Positions 51,049 to 60,900 of a stretch of DNA of 64,000 bases are shown in pieces. Origin of the DNA: Nocardioidaceae bacterium SCSIO 66511 (GTDB lineage Bacteria; Actinomycetota; Actinomycetes; Propionibacteriales; Nocardioidaceae); assembly GCA_023100825.1 (NCBI GenBank), contig CP095846.1:434001-498000 (forward strand), in the 5' to 3' direction. Position 1 is the stretch's first letter; each line of letters starts with the position of its first letter. Position numbers and translations under genes: made by a program. The notes below the pieces were generated by a model, which saw only the letters and a program-made list of their open reading frames with translations, did no database searches and had not been told where the DNA came from.

Positions 51049-52602
51049 ATGACCAACCAACCGGCAGCCACGCTGGTGCTATGCGACGTCGTGAAGTCGT
51101 TCGGCGCCGTCGTCGCGCTCCGCGCCGGTTCGCTGGTGGCGCGTCCGGGCTCGATCCACGCTCTCGTCGGAGAGAACGGCGCCGGCAAGTCGACCCTGGT
51201 GAAGATCGTCGCGGGCGTACACCGCCGCGACGGTGGCACCTTGGAGTTCCACGGCGAGCCGGTGGACTTCACCTCGACGGCCGAGTCGAAGGCGGCGGGC
51301 ATCGCGGTCATCTACCAGGAGCCGACGCTGTTCCCGGACCTGTCCGTGACCGAGAACATCTTCATGGGTCGGATGCCGCACGGTCACTGGCGACGCATCG
51401 ACCGCGCCGCGATGATCGCGGAAGCGGAGCAGATCTTCGCGCGTCTCGGCGTCGACATCGATCCGCGGCGACCCGCGCGCGGCCTGTCGATCGCCGATCA
51501 GCAGATCATCGAGATCGCCAAGGCGATCTCGCTCGATGCGTCGCTACTGGTCATGGACGAACCCACCGCTGCCCTGTCGGGGGTAGAGGTGGAGCGGCTC
51601 TTCGCGGTCGCGCGAAGCCTTCGCGACGAGGGCCGCGCGCTTGTGTTCATCAGCCACCGATTCGACGAGGTCTTCGACCTCTGCGACACGGTCACGGTGA
51701 TGCGCGACGGGGCGTACGTCGACACGCTTGCCGTCGAGGAGACGAGCGTCGACGAGATGGTCGCACTGATGGTCGGTCGAGAGGTCGGCGACCTCTATCC
51801 GAAGCTGCCCGCGGAGATCGGCGAGGTGGTGCTCGACGTCTCCGGGCTCTCGTCCCGCGGCGTGTTCGACGACATTGCGTTCCAGGTACGTGCCGGCGAG
51901 ATCGTCGGTCTCGCCGGCTTGGTCGGAGCGGGGCGCAGCGAGATCGCCAGAGCCGTGTTCGGCATCGACGCCTACGACAGCGGGCAAGTTCGACTCGGTG
52001 GTACGCCGGTACGCGCGTCGAACCCACGAGCCGCGATCCGTGCCGGGATGGCTCTCGTACCCGAAGACCGCCGCCAACAGGGTTTGGTGATGGAGAGTTC
52101 GGTCGCCCGCAACATCGCCGGAGCCATCCGCCGACGACTCGCCAAAGCGGGCCTGCTGACGGCGCAGATGGAGAACACCGCTGCGCGACCGTGGGCCGCC
52201 AAACTCGAGGTGAAGACGAACGCCCTCGATATGGCGGCGACCACGATGAGCGGCGGCAACCAACAGAAGGTCGCCATCGCGAAGTGGCTCGCCACCGAGC
52301 CGAAGCTGCTGATCATCGACGAGCCGACCCGTGGCATCGACGTCGGTACGAAGGCCGAAGTGCACCGGCTGCTGTCGTCGCTCGCCGGCCAGGGCATGGC
52401 GATCCTGATGATCTCGTCGGAACTTCCAGAGGTTCTGGGGATGGCCGATCGCGTCGTCGTCGTATGCGAGGGCGAGATCACCGCAGACATCGAACGCTCG
52501 GAGGCGACACCCGAGAACGTCATGTACGCAGCCACCCACGTACGCGGGCACGAGGCGGGCGCGAGTCTCGCCGATTCGGTGACGGAAGGTGCCGGGGCAT
52601 GA
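51049..52602 (+). CDS. rhaT: Sugar ABC transporter ATPase (rhamnose, RhaT-type)
   Basis: 517 residues with two fused ABC domains, as in RbsA/AraG-type sugar importers: Walker A GENGAGKST with LSIADQQIIEIAKAIS and DEPTAALS in the first half; the second half has a degenerate Walker A (GLVGAGRSE) with MSGGNQQK and DEPTRGID. It powers the two permeases that follow. ATG 51049 has GGAG 8 bases upstream. The stop overlaps the first permease start. Confidence 0.87.
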   Translation: MTNQPAATLVLCDVVKSFGAVVALRAGSLVARPGSIHALVGENGAGKSTLVKIVAGVHRRDGGTLEFHGEPVDFTSTAESKAAGIAVIYQEPTLFPDLSVTENIFMGRMPHGHWRRIDRAAMIAEAEQIFARLGVDIDPRRPARGLSIADQQIIEIAKAISLDASLLVMDEPTAALSGVEVERLFAVARSLRDEGRALVFISHRFDEVFDLCDTVTVMRDGAYVDTLAVEETSVDEMVALMVGREVGDLYPKLPAEIGEVVLDVSGLSSRGVFDDIAFQVRAGEIVGLAGLVGAGRSEIARAVFGIDAYDSGQVRLGGTPVRASNPRAAIRAGMALVPEDRRQQGLVMESSVARNIAGAIRRRLAKAGLLTAQMENTAARPWAAKLEVKTNALDMAATTMSGGNQQKVAIAKWLATEPKLLIIDEPTRGIDVGTKAEVHRLLSSLAGQGMAILMISSELPEVLGMADRVVVVCEGEITADIERSEATPENVMYAATHVRGHEAGASLADSVTEGAGA

Positions 52603-53630
52603 CGGAGACATTGGTGAAACCGTCCGAGCTGTCGCCGGTGCAGCGCATGATCGGTGGTGCGTTGCGCTCGCGCGAGATCGCCGTCTTTCTCGTACTCATC
52701 GTGCTGGTGGTCGTCGCCACGGCGAAGAGCAACAGTTTCCTGTTCGGCGGCGACGGCTGGCGCGATCTGCTCGTGACGCCGTCCATTCTGCTCATCCTGG
52801 CCGCCGGCCAGACGATGGTGATCGTCACCCGCAACGTCGATCTGTCCGTCGGCTCGACCCTCGGGCTGACGGCGTACCTGACCGGCCGGCTGTTCGCCGA
52901 TCAGCCAGGTATCCCGGTCGTCGCGGTCTTCGCGATCGGAATGCTGTTCGGCGGCCTGCTCGGCCTCGTCAACGGCTTGCTCGTCGCCGCGTTTCGGGTG
53001 CCGGCGCTGGTGATCACGCTCGGCACGCTGTACATCTACCGCGGCATCTTCCTGGAGTGGGCCGGCAGCGATCGGATCAACCCGTCCGACCTACCCGACG
53101 GCTTCTTGAGTCTTGGTACGAAGCAGTTGCTCACCATCCCGGTCCTCACCATCATCGCGCTGCTCGTGGTCGCAGCGATCGGCTACTACCTGCACACGGC
53201 ACGCGGCGGCCGCGAGATGTACGCGATCGGCTCCGACCCCGGGGCGGCCGAGCTGTACGGCCTTCCGGTCGGTCGAAGGGTGTTGTGGGCGTTCATCCTG
53301 TGCGGTGCGCTGGCCGGTCTGGCCGGTGTCTTCTACGCGGCGCGATACGGCACGATCAGCTCCGGTGCCGGCCGCAACCTCGAGCTGGAGGCGGTCGCTG
53401 CCGCAGTCATCGGCGGTGTCGCGATCTTCGGCGGGAGCGGCACCGTGTGGGGCGCGGCGATCGGGGCGTTCCTGCTGGTCACGATCGACCGAGCGCTCCC
53501 GGTTCTCGGCATTCCGGACTTCTGGCAGCGCGCCGTCGTCGGTGCGCTCATCATCGGTGCGGTCGTCCTCGATCGGGTCCTCGCGGCCAGACAGGAACGC
53601 AAGCTGATCGAGTCGCGGGCGGAGAGATGA
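52599..53630 (+). CDS. rhaP: Sugar ABC transporter permease (rhamnose, RhaP-type)
   Basis: 343 residues, about nine hydrophobic segments; the family pattern TRNVDLSVGSTLGL and GGVAIFGGSGTVWGA marks the ribose/rhamnose-type permeases. ATG 52599 overlaps the ATPase stop, and its own stop overlaps the second permease. Confidence 0.85.
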   Translation: MTETLVKPSELSPVQRMIGGALRSREIAVFLVLIVLVVVATAKSNSFLFGGDGWRDLLVTPSILLILAAGQTMVIVTRNVDLSVGSTLGLTAYLTGRLFADQPGIPVVAVFAIGMLFGGLLGLVNGLLVAAFRVPALVITLGTLYIYRGIFLEWAGSDRINPSDLPDGFLSLGTKQLLTIPVLTIIALLVVAAIGYYLHTARGGREMYAIGSDPGAAELYGLPVGRRVLWAFILCGALAGLAGVFYAARYGTISSGAGRNLELEAVAAAVIGGVAIFGGSGTVWGAAIGAFLLVTIDRALPVLGIPDFWQRAVVGALIIGAVVLDRVLAARQERKLIESRAER

Positions 53631-54703
53631 GCATGTCGATCGACGAGGCCGTCAACGAGCGTACGTACGCCGACTACTCGCGCCCGCTGCTGTGGCGCGT
53701 GCTGCTGACCCGTGAGTTCGCAGTCATCGCCCTGCTGGTGATCGTCTACTTCTACGCGTACGGTAACGTCGCGAACTTCGACGGACCGCTCACGCTGTAC
53801 TACCTGTTCCTCGACATTGCGCCGATCCTGTTGATCGCGCTGCCGATGACGTTGGTGATCATCACCGGCGAGATCGACCTGTCGGTGGCGAGCATCATGG
53901 GTCTCACCAGCGTCATGCTCGGCATCTTCTACCACGACTTCGACCTGCCGATGATCGTCGCGTTCGTCCTCGCGATCGCCGTCGGAACCCTGTGCGGTGC
54001 ATTCAACGGCTTCCTGGTCGCGTACGTCGGGCTGCCGTCGCTTGCCGTGACGATCGGCAGCCTGGCGCTGTTCCGCGGTATCGCAGTCGGGCTGCTCGGC
54101 ACCGAGGCGATCACCGACTTCGACGAGAAGTGGACCGACCTGGCCACCGAACGCATCGGCGGCGACAGCAGCTATCCGGTCATCCTGATCGCCTTCGTCG
54201 TCCTCGCAATCGCGTTCGCGATCCTGTTGCACTTCTCGACCTTCGGCCGCGGCGTCTACGAGATCGGGCTGAACGATCAGGCCGCTCGGTTCACCGGCGT
54301 CAACGTGGAGCGTACGAAGTTCTGGCTGTTCCTGCTCGCCGGTGCGGTTTCGGCGTTCGCCGGTGTCTTCTACACGCTGCGCTACGGCAGTGCTCGCGGC
54401 GACAACGCCGAGTACTACGAGCTGCAGGTGATCGCTGCGGTCCTGCTCGGCGGGGTCTCGATCTTCGGCGGACGCGGAGCGCTGCACGGCGTGATCGCGG
54501 GCGTACTCCTGATCGGCGTCGTCTCCAGCGCGATGCGTTTGGAGAACGTCTCGACCAACTTCACCAACATCGTGATCGGTGGGCTCCTCGTGCTCTCCGT
54601 CATCTCCGGAAGCCTGCTCTCCTGGGTTTCTGGGCTCCGGGCGAGGCGTTCGCGTACCGGCCAAGGGGCATCCGCACCCGGCGGGAAGCCGTCCGGCGAG
54701 TAA
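53627..54703 (+). CDS. rhaQ: Sugar ABC transporter permease (rhamnose, RhaQ-type)
   Basis: 358 residues of the same family as the previous permease (TGEIDLSVASIMGLTS, GGVSIFGGRGALHG); the two would form a heterodimer. Coupled by ATGA overlap at 53627-53630; ATG 53633 is a possible alternative. Confidence 0.85.
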   Translation: MSMSIDEAVNERTYADYSRPLLWRVLLTREFAVIALLVIVYFYAYGNVANFDGPLTLYYLFLDIAPILLIALPMTLVIITGEIDLSVASIMGLTSVMLGIFYHDFDLPMIVAFVLAIAVGTLCGAFNGFLVAYVGLPSLAVTIGSLALFRGIAVGLLGTEAITDFDEKWTDLATERIGGDSSYPVILIAFVVLAIAFAILLHFSTFGRGVYEIGLNDQAARFTGVNVERTKFWLFLLAGAVSAFAGVFYTLRYGSARGDNAEYYELQVIAAVLLGGVSIFGGRGALHGVIAGVLLIGVVSSAMRLENVSTNFTNIVIGGLLVLSVISGSLLSWVSGLRARRSRTGQGASAPGGKPSGE

Positions 54704-54721
54704 CCAACGAAAGGCACATCC

Positions 54722-55744
54722 ATGTTGACAAAGAACCGGCCACTGGCCGCCTTCGCCGGCCTCGCACTAGCGGCGAGCCTGGGTCTGACCGCCTGCGGCG
54801 GAGACGATGACGGCGGAGGCGGCTCCGGTGGCGACGCCGGGATCACCTTCCTGCCGAAGAACCTCGGCAACCCGTACTTCGACGCCAGCACGACAGGCGG
54901 CGAGAAGGCAGCCAAGGAGTTCGACGGCTCGATCGACGAGGTCGGGCCCGACCAGGCGACGCCGGACTCCCAGGTGTCGTTCATCAACACAGCAGCCCAG
55001 CAGGGTGTCGGCGCGCTCGTGGTGTCGGCCAACGACCCGACCGCGATCTGCGATGCGCTCAACGAGGCGCGTGACGCCGGCGTGAAGGTCGTGACCTTCG
55101 ACTCCGACACCGATCCGGAATGCCGAGACGTCTTCGTGAGCCAGGCCGACGCCGAGGGCATCGCCAAGAAGCAGGTCGAGCTGATCGCTGACCAGATCGG
55201 CGGCTCGGGCGACATCGCGATCCTGTCCGCCGCGGCGAACGCGACGAACCAGAACGAGTGGATCAAGCTGATGGAGCAGGAGCTGGAGGCCAACTACCCG
55301 AAGATCAACCTCGTCGACACGGTGTACGGAGACGACGACGATCAGAAGTCCTTCGACCAGACGGCAGCGCTGCTCTCCAAGCACTCCGATCTCAAGGGCA
55401 TCGTCTCGCCGACCACCGTCGGCATCGCCGCCGCTGCGCGGTACTTGTCGACCTCGGACTACAAGGGGAAGGTCGCGCTGACCGGTCTCGGTACGCCGAA
55501 CCAGATGCGCAAGTTCGTCAAGGACGGCACGGTCACCGAGTTCGCACTCTGGAACCCCGAGGACCTCGGCTACCTCTCCGCGTACACCGCAAAAGCGCTG
55601 ATCGACGGCGACATCGAGGGCGAGGAGGGCGACACCTTCAAGGCCGGTGACCTCGGCGACTACGAGGTCGGTGCCGACGGAGTGGTGGTGCTCGGCGACC
55701 CGTTCGTCTTCAACAAGGGCAACATCGACGACTTCGACTTCTGA
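54722..55744 (+). CDS. rhaS: Sugar-binding lipoprotein (rhamnose, RhaS-type)
   Basis: 340 residues; lipobox LTAC with Cys25, followed by a periplasmic-binding fold of the type 1 sugar class (FLPKNLGNPYFDASTTGGEKAAKEF). It would deliver L-rhamnose to the permeases. The gene is followed by a hairpin, common after binding-protein genes in operons. Confidence 0.85.
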   Translation: MLTKNRPLAAFAGLALAASLGLTACGGDDDGGGGSGGDAGITFLPKNLGNPYFDASTTGGEKAAKEFDGSIDEVGPDQATPDSQVSFINTAAQQGVGALVVSANDPTAICDALNEARDAGVKVVTFDSDTDPECRDVFVSQADAEGIAKKQVELIADQIGGSGDIAILSAAANATNQNEWIKLMEQELEANYPKINLVDTVYGDDDDQKSFDQTAALLSKHSDLKGIVSPTTVGIAAAARYLSTSDYKGKVALTGLGTPNQMRKFVKDGTVTEFALWNPEDLGYLSAYTAKALIDGDIEGEEGDTFKAGDLGDYEVGADGVVVLGDPFVFNKGNIDDFDF

Positions 55745-55754
55745 GGCTTCGGGT

Positions 55755-55781
55755 CGGCCGGGCCAACCGAAGACCCGGCCG
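55755..55781 (+). terminator. Intra-operon hairpin after binding-protein gene
   Basis: CGGCCGGG (55755-55762) pairs with CCCGGCCG (55774-55781) 11 bases after the rhaS stop. It probably protects the upstream message or attenuates expression of the catabolic genes rather than ending the operon. Confidence 0.6.
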
Positions 55782-55824
55782 CCCCGCAGGCAGATCCCAA
55801 CCACAAACTCGAAGAGAAGTGACC

Positions 55825-56997
55825 ATGACGAGGTTCGCACAGATCGCCCACCTGCTGGACGGTCAGGCAATCGAGGTTCCGTCGTGGGCGTACGGCAACT
55901 CGGGCACTCGCTTCCACGTGTTCGGTACGCCCGGTACTCCGCGTACGGTCGAAGAGAAGGTCGCCGACGCCGCAACCGTGCATCGGTTTACGGGACTCGC
56001 GCCGAAGGTGGCGCTGCACATCCCTTGGGACCGTCTCGACGACTACGCGGCGCTGCGTACGTACGCCGAGGGTCTTGGTATCGGCATCGGCACCATCAAC
56101 TCGAACACGTTCCAAGACGAGGACTACAAGTTCGGCGCACTCACTCACGTCGACCGCAAGGTTCGCCAGAAGGCGATCGACCACCACTTCGAGTGCATCG
56201 ACGTGATGAACCAGACCGGCTCTCGCGATCTGAAGATCTGGCTCGCCGAGGGTACGAACTACCCCGGTCAGGGCGATATTCGTGGTCGGCAGGATCGCCT
56301 CGCCGAAAGCCTGCACACGATCTACGAGCGACTGTCCGACGACCAACGGCTCGTACTCGAGTACAAGTTCTTCGAGCCGGCGTTCTACCACACCGACGTG
56401 CCCGACTGGGGCACGTCGTACACCCAGGTCGCCGCACTCGGTGACCGCGCTCTGGTCTGTCTCGACACCGGGCACCACGCGCCGGGCACGAACGTCGAGT
56501 TCATCGTCGCGCAGCTGTTGCGGCTCGGGAAGCTCGGCTCATTCGACTTCAACAGCCGGTTCTATGCAGACGACGACCTGATTGTCGGCGCGGCCGACCC
56601 GTTCCAGCTGTTCCGCATCATCTTCGAAGTCGTGCGCGGCGGCGGCTACCAACCGGCCAACCCGGACAGCGATGTGGCGTTCATGCTCGACCAGTGCCAC
56701 AACATCGAAGCGAAGATTCCAGGACAGATCCGGTCGGTCCTCAACGTGCAGGAAATGACGGCCCGTGCACTACTCGTCGACCGGGAGGCCCTCACGGCTG
56801 CGCAAGAGTCCGGCGACGTCCTGACGGCGAACGAGATCTTCATGGACGCCTTCTACACCGACGTACGCGCGGATCTGTCGGCCTGGCGCGATGAACGCGG
56901 CCTACCCGCCGACCCGATGCGGGCGTACGCGCAAAGCGGTTACCAACAAGAGATCGAGGCGAACCGTGTCGGCGGTACGCAGGCAGGATGGAACTAG
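55825..56997 (+). CDS. rhaI: L-rhamnose isomerase, RhaI type
   Basis: 390 residues resembling the Pseudomonas stutzeri-type rhamnose isomerase (xylose-isomerase fold, not RhaA): HIPWDRLDDYAALRTYAEG, WLAEGTNYPGQGDIRGRQDR, EYKFFEPAFYHTDVPDWGTS, VCLDTGHHAPGTN and GSFDFNSRFYADDDLIVG contribute metal and sugar ligands. It converts L-rhamnose to L-rhamnulose. ATG 55825 is chosen; a GTG two codons earlier is possible. Confidence 0.87.
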   Translation: MTRFAQIAHLLDGQAIEVPSWAYGNSGTRFHVFGTPGTPRTVEEKVADAATVHRFTGLAPKVALHIPWDRLDDYAALRTYAEGLGIGIGTINSNTFQDEDYKFGALTHVDRKVRQKAIDHHFECIDVMNQTGSRDLKIWLAEGTNYPGQGDIRGRQDRLAESLHTIYERLSDDQRLVLEYKFFEPAFYHTDVPDWGTSYTQVAALGDRALVCLDTGHHAPGTNVEFIVAQLLRLGKLGSFDFNSRFYADDDLIVGAADPFQLFRIIFEVVRGGGYQPANPDSDVAFMLDQCHNIEAKIPGQIRSVLNVQEMTARALLVDREALTAAQESGDVLTANEIFMDAFYTDVRADLSAWRDERGLPADPMRAYAQSGYQQEIEANRVGGTQAGWN

Positions 56998-59051
56998 TGG
57001 CCGGCAGTACGAAAGCGGAGCTGATCGCGCGATCCAACCGCCTCGGCGCAGATCGCAAGAACACCAACTATGCCGGTGGCAACACCTCTGCGAAGGGAGT
57101 CGACACCGATCCGGTGACCGGTGAGTCCGTAGAACTGTTGTGGGTCAAGGGCTCTGGCGGTGACCTCGGCACCCTGCAGGAGTCGGGGTTGGCCGTGCTC
57201 CGGCTCGACCGGATGCGCTCGCTCGTCGACGTCTATCCCGGGGTCGAACGGGAAGACGAGATGGTCGCCGCGTTCGACTTCTGCCTGCATGGCAAGGGCG
57301 GTGCGGCACCGTCGATCGATACCGCAATGCACGGTCTCGTCGATGCGGCGCACGTCGACCACCTTCATCCCGATTCCGGAATCGCGATCGCGACGGCCGC
57401 CGACGGCGAGAAGCTGACTGCCGAGATCTTCGGTGACCGCGTGGTGTGGGTGCCGTGGCGCCGCCCGGGTTTCCAACTGGGGTTGGACATTGGCGCGATC
57501 AAGGCCGAACATCCCGACGCGGTCGGGTGCATTCTCGGCGGGCACGGGATCACCGCGTGGGGCGACACGAGTGACGAGGCGGAGCGAAACTCGCTCTGGA
57601 TCATCGACACAGCCGCGGCGTACATCGCAGAGCACTCCAAGCCCGAGCCGTTCGGTGCTCGGCTCGATGGCTACGAGCCCCTTGCCGAGAGTGAACGGCA
57701 TCAGCGAGCGGCGGCCCTTGCACCGACCATTCGAGGCATCGCCTCGGTCGATTCCCATGCTGGCAAGGGCCGTGCGATGGTCGGCCACTACGACGACTCC
57801 GACGTCGTGCTCGACTTTCTCGCATCGGCAGAGCATGTCCGGCTCGCGGCCCTCGGTACGTCTTGCCCCGACCATTTCCTGCGTACGAAGGTCCGCCCGT
57901 TGGTGCTCGACCTTCCCGTCACCGCGACGGTAGAGGAGTCCATCGAGCGTCTTCACGAGCTCGCCGCTGCGTACCGCGACGACTATCAGGCCTACTACGA
58001 CCGGCACGCGACCGAGGACTCGCCACCGATCCGCGGAGCCGACCCACTGATCGTCCTGGTGCCCGGCGTCGGCATGTTCAGCTACGGCAAAGACAAGCAG
58101 ACCGCCCGGGTAGCAGGAGAGTTCTACCTGAACGCGATCAATGTCATGCGTGGTGCCGAGGGTTTGTCCACGTACCAGCCGATCGACGAGAGCGAGAAGT
58201 TCCGCATCGAGTACTGGGCGCTCGAGGAGGCCAAACTGCAGCGGATGCCTCAACCAAAGGCGCTCGCGGGTCGCGTCGCATTGGTGACGGGCGCGGCGAG
58301 CGGGATCGGAAAGGCAACAGCGAAGAAGCTTGCTGACGAAGGCGCGTGCGTTGTCATCGGGGACCTCGATGCACAGCGCGCTTCGGATGCGGCGGCCGAG
58401 ATCGGCGGTACGGACGTTGCTGTCGGCGTTGCCGTCGACGTCAGCGATCAGAGCGGCGTACGTGCGATGGTCGACGCGGCGGTGCTCGCGTTCGGAGGCA
58501 TCGACCTCGTGGTCAACAACGCAGGTCTATCGCTGAGCAGGTCACTGCTGGAGACGACCGAGGCCGACTGGGACCGCCAGCACAATGTCATGGCAAAGGG
58601 CTCGTTCCTCGTCTCCCAGGCTGCGGCGAGAGTGCTGATCGAACAACGACTCGGCGGCGACATCGTCTACATCTCGAGCAAGAACTCCGTTTTCGCAGGG
58701 CCCAACAACATTGCGTACGCAGCGACGAAGGCCGACCAGGCGCATCAGGTACGTCTGTTGGCCGCTGAGCTCGGTGAGTACGGTGTGAAGGTCAACGGGG
58801 TGAACCCCGACGGCGTCGTCCAGGGTTCCGGCATCTTCGCCGGCGGATGGGGAGCACAACGCGCTGCGGTGTACGGAGTCGATGAGGCCGATCTCGGCAA
58901 GTTCTATGCACAGCGCACGATCCTGAAGCGTGAGGTGCTTCCCGAGCACATCGCCAACGCGGTCTTCGTACTGTGCGGACCGGAACTCACCCACACCACC
59001 GGTCTGCACGTGCCGGTCGACGCCGGAGTGGCGGCGGCGTTCCTGCGATGA
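56988..59051 (+). CDS. Bifunctional rhamnulose-1-phosphate aldolase / lactaldehyde dehydrogenase
   Basis: 687 residues. The first part (about 1-415) is a class II aldolase/adducin domain (NYAGGNTSAKG, LHPDSGIAIA, GGHGITAWGD); the second (about 425-687) is a short-chain dehydrogenase with the TGAASGIG cofactor motif and catalytic YAATK. This fusion (RhaEW/YuxG type) cleaves rhamnulose 1-phosphate and oxidises the resulting lactaldehyde. Its ATG at 56988 lies inside the last codons of the isomerase gene (10-base overlap), and its stop overlaps the kinase. Confidence 0.87.
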   Translation: MELVAGSTKAELIARSNRLGADRKNTNYAGGNTSAKGVDTDPVTGESVELLWVKGSGGDLGTLQESGLAVLRLDRMRSLVDVYPGVEREDEMVAAFDFCLHGKGGAAPSIDTAMHGLVDAAHVDHLHPDSGIAIATAADGEKLTAEIFGDRVVWVPWRRPGFQLGLDIGAIKAEHPDAVGCILGGHGITAWGDTSDEAERNSLWIIDTAAAYIAEHSKPEPFGARLDGYEPLAESERHQRAAALAPTIRGIASVDSHAGKGRAMVGHYDDSDVVLDFLASAEHVRLAALGTSCPDHFLRTKVRPLVLDLPVTATVEESIERLHELAAAYRDDYQAYYDRHATEDSPPIRGADPLIVLVPGVGMFSYGKDKQTARVAGEFYLNAINVMRGAEGLSTYQPIDESEKFRIEYWALEEAKLQRMPQPKALAGRVALVTGAASGIGKATAKKLADEGACVVIGDLDAQRASDAAAEIGGTDVAVGVAVDVSDQSGVRAMVDAAVLAFGGIDLVVNNAGLSLSRSLLETTEADWDRQHNVMAKGSFLVSQAAARVLIEQRLGGDIVYISSKNSVFAGPNNIAYAATKADQAHQVRLLAAELGEYGVKVNGVNPDGVVQGSGIFAGGWGAQRAAVYGVDEADLGKFYAQRTILKREVLPEHIANAVFVLCGPELTHTTGLHVPVDAGVAAAFLR

Positions 59052-60523
59052 CGCAGAAGCGAGCCGCCGCCGTCGATCTCGGCGCCACAAGTGGCCGGGT
59101 CATCGAGGCGACGGTCGGCTCAGACGCCCTTCTCGTACGGGAGGTTCACCGCTTCGCGAACGGCGCGGTCCAGGTCGGCGATTCGTTGCACTGGGATGTG
59201 CTGGGCATCTATCGCGAAGTGCTCAACGGCCTTCGTACGGTTGCGCGCGGCGGCAGGCTCGATGGTCTCGGAATCGACTCCTGGGCAGTCGACTACGGAC
59301 TGCTCGATCGCGATGGAGTGTTGCTCGGAAACCCCTATTCACATCGCGATCGGCGTACGGACGGCGTTGCGGCACGGGTTGCTGAGACGATCGAGCCCGC
59401 GGAGCTGTACGCGGTGACGGGTCTGCAGGAGCTGCCGTTCAATACGATCTACCAGCTCGCCGCCGAGGCTGGTTCGGCGCGACTCGGTGTCGCCGAGACG
59501 CTGTTGTTGCTTCCAGATCTACTGGCGTACTGGCTGACTGGTGAGATCGGCGCGGAGCGTACGAACGCTTCGACGACGGGGTTGTACGACGTGCGGCGGC
59601 AGGACTGGGCCGTCGACGTCGTCGAGCGCCTGGCGTTGCCGGCATCGATCCTTCCACCGTTACGAGATCCCGGATCGGTGATAGGTGCGCTGCGCGGGAC
59701 GGTGTCGTCCGATGTCGAACTTGCCGACGATGTCCCGGTGATCGCGGTCGGGTCGCACGACACCGCATCGGCTGTTGTCGGCGTACCCGCCACCGGCGAC
59801 TCGTTCGCCTACATCTCCTCGGGGACCTGGTCGCTGGTCGGACTCGAGCTGGACGCCCCCGTACTGTCGGACGCTGCGCGTGGTGCGGACTTCACCAACG
59901 AGGGTGGCGTGGACGGCACCGTCAGGTTCCTGAAGAACGTCATGGGCCTGTGGGTGCTGACGGAGTGCATCCGCGGGTGGGGCGACCCGGCAGCGGATCT
60001 GGATTCGCTGCTAGCGGCGGCGGGCAGGGCCGAAGGTCTGCGGACCGTCATCGACATCGACGATGTTTCGCTACTGCCACCGGCGACGGCCACCGACCCG
60101 ATGGATGCGCGGGTGACGAGGCTCGCCCGGGCTGCCGGCGAACCAGTTCCGACGACGCCTGCGGAGGTCGCCCGCTGCGTACTCGACAGCCTCGCCCTCG
60201 CGTACCGACGCCAACTGCGGACCGCCGCCGAGCTGGCGGGCAAAGACTTCGACGTCGTGCACGTGGTCGGCGGTGGCTCGCAGAACGAGCTCCTGTGCCA
60301 GCTCACCGCCGACGCGCTCGACGTACCGGTACTCGCAGGACCGGCCGAGGCGGCAGCGCTCGGCAACGTACTGGTTCAGGCGCGCACACTCGGCGTCGAC
60401 ATACCCGATCTTGCGGCGATGCGCGCTCTGATCGCACGTACGCATCACGTTCGTCGGTACGAACCCCGTCGAGATCTGGCCTGGGCCAGCGCCGCTGCGC
60501 GGGTATCCGGCGGCGACGTCTGA
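59048..60523 (+). CDS. rhaB: Rhamnulokinase
   Basis: 491-residue FGGY-family carbohydrate kinase: N-terminal AAVDLGATSGRVIEA, GIDSWAVDYGLLDRDG, SSGTWSLVGLE and C-terminal VVGGGSQNELLCQLTADAL. It phosphorylates L-rhamnulose for the aldolase encoded just before. Coupled by ATGA overlap. The operon therefore runs isomerase, aldolase/dehydrogenase, kinase. Confidence 0.9.
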   Translation: MTQKRAAAVDLGATSGRVIEATVGSDALLVREVHRFANGAVQVGDSLHWDVLGIYREVLNGLRTVARGGRLDGLGIDSWAVDYGLLDRDGVLLGNPYSHRDRRTDGVAARVAETIEPAELYAVTGLQELPFNTIYQLAAEAGSARLGVAETLLLLPDLLAYWLTGEIGAERTNASTTGLYDVRRQDWAVDVVERLALPASILPPLRDPGSVIGALRGTVSSDVELADDVPVIAVGSHDTASAVVGVPATGDSFAYISSGTWSLVGLELDAPVLSDAARGADFTNEGGVDGTVRFLKNVMGLWVLTECIRGWGDPAADLDSLLAAAGRAEGLRTVIDIDDVSLLPPATATDPMDARVTRLARAAGEPVPTTPAEVARCVLDSLALAYRRQLRTAAELAGKDFDVVHVVGGGSQNELLCQLTADALDVPVLAGPAEAAALGNVLVQARTLGVDIPDLAAMRALIARTHHVRRYEPRRDLAWASAAARVSGGDV

Positions 60524-60542
60524 TTCGAGCAAGGGCCGGCCT

Positions 60543-60752
60543 GTGGACTCGATACGAGCGTGGAAGCCGGCCGAGGTCGACATCGTCATCTTGGACCTAC
60601 TGGCGCGAGGCCACACGATCGAGTACGTCGCGCGCCAGGTCGAGATGTCGGACCGCACCGTCAGGAGGCGTCTCCGCGCGACTGCAGATGACCTCGGCGT
60701 CGATTCGTCGATCGAGGCGGTCGTGCACGCGGTGCGCGCGGGGCTGATCTGA
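60543..60752 (+). CDS. Orphan LuxR-type HTH small protein
   Basis: 69 residues, nearly all of it a GerE/LuxR-like helix-turn-helix (VDIVILDLLARGHTIEYVA, MSDRTVRRRLR). It lacks any sensor domain. GTG 60543 is 19 bases after rhaB, so it may be co-transcribed. It could be a free DNA-binding domain or the remains of a larger regulator. Confidence 0.55.
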   Translation: MDSIRAWKPAEVDIVILDLLARGHTIEYVARQVEMSDRTVRRRLRATADDLGVDSSIEAVVHAVRAGLI

Positions 60753-60849
60753 GCCACCGGGACCTACGGCGGCGTAAAGCGCTGGCCGAGCACGGTGACT
60801 GCTGATACTTTTCGCGAAGACCGTGCAGCAACCGAGGAGGTGGTACCCC

Positions 60850-60900
60850 GTGAACGTATCGACATGGGTGCTCCCCTCCGGGGTCACGATCGGGCGGTAG
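60850..60900 (+). CDS. Candidate 16-residue leader peptide with alternative hairpins
   Basis: GTG 60850 is preceded by GAGGAGG at ideal distance and gives a 16-codon peptide (VNVSTWVLPSGVTIGR) ending at TAG 60900, 45 bases before the hydrolase start. Within and after it, GTGCTCC (60868-60874) can pair with GGAGCAC (60922-60928), while CGGGAG (60907-60912) can pair with CTCCCG (60928-60933); the two share base 60928 and compete. This looks like a translation-coupled leader or attenuator. Confidence 0.45.
   Translation: MNVSTWVLPSGVTIGR

Noticed and set aside
50949-53630. One 893-codon gene covering the ATPase and first permease region
   Set aside because: Its first half is an out-of-frame shadow of the ATPase; the permease starts at 52599.
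55755-55781. End of the rhamnose operon
   Set aside because: The hairpin is followed within 50 bases by rhaI on the same strand and pathway, so it is treated as an internal structure.
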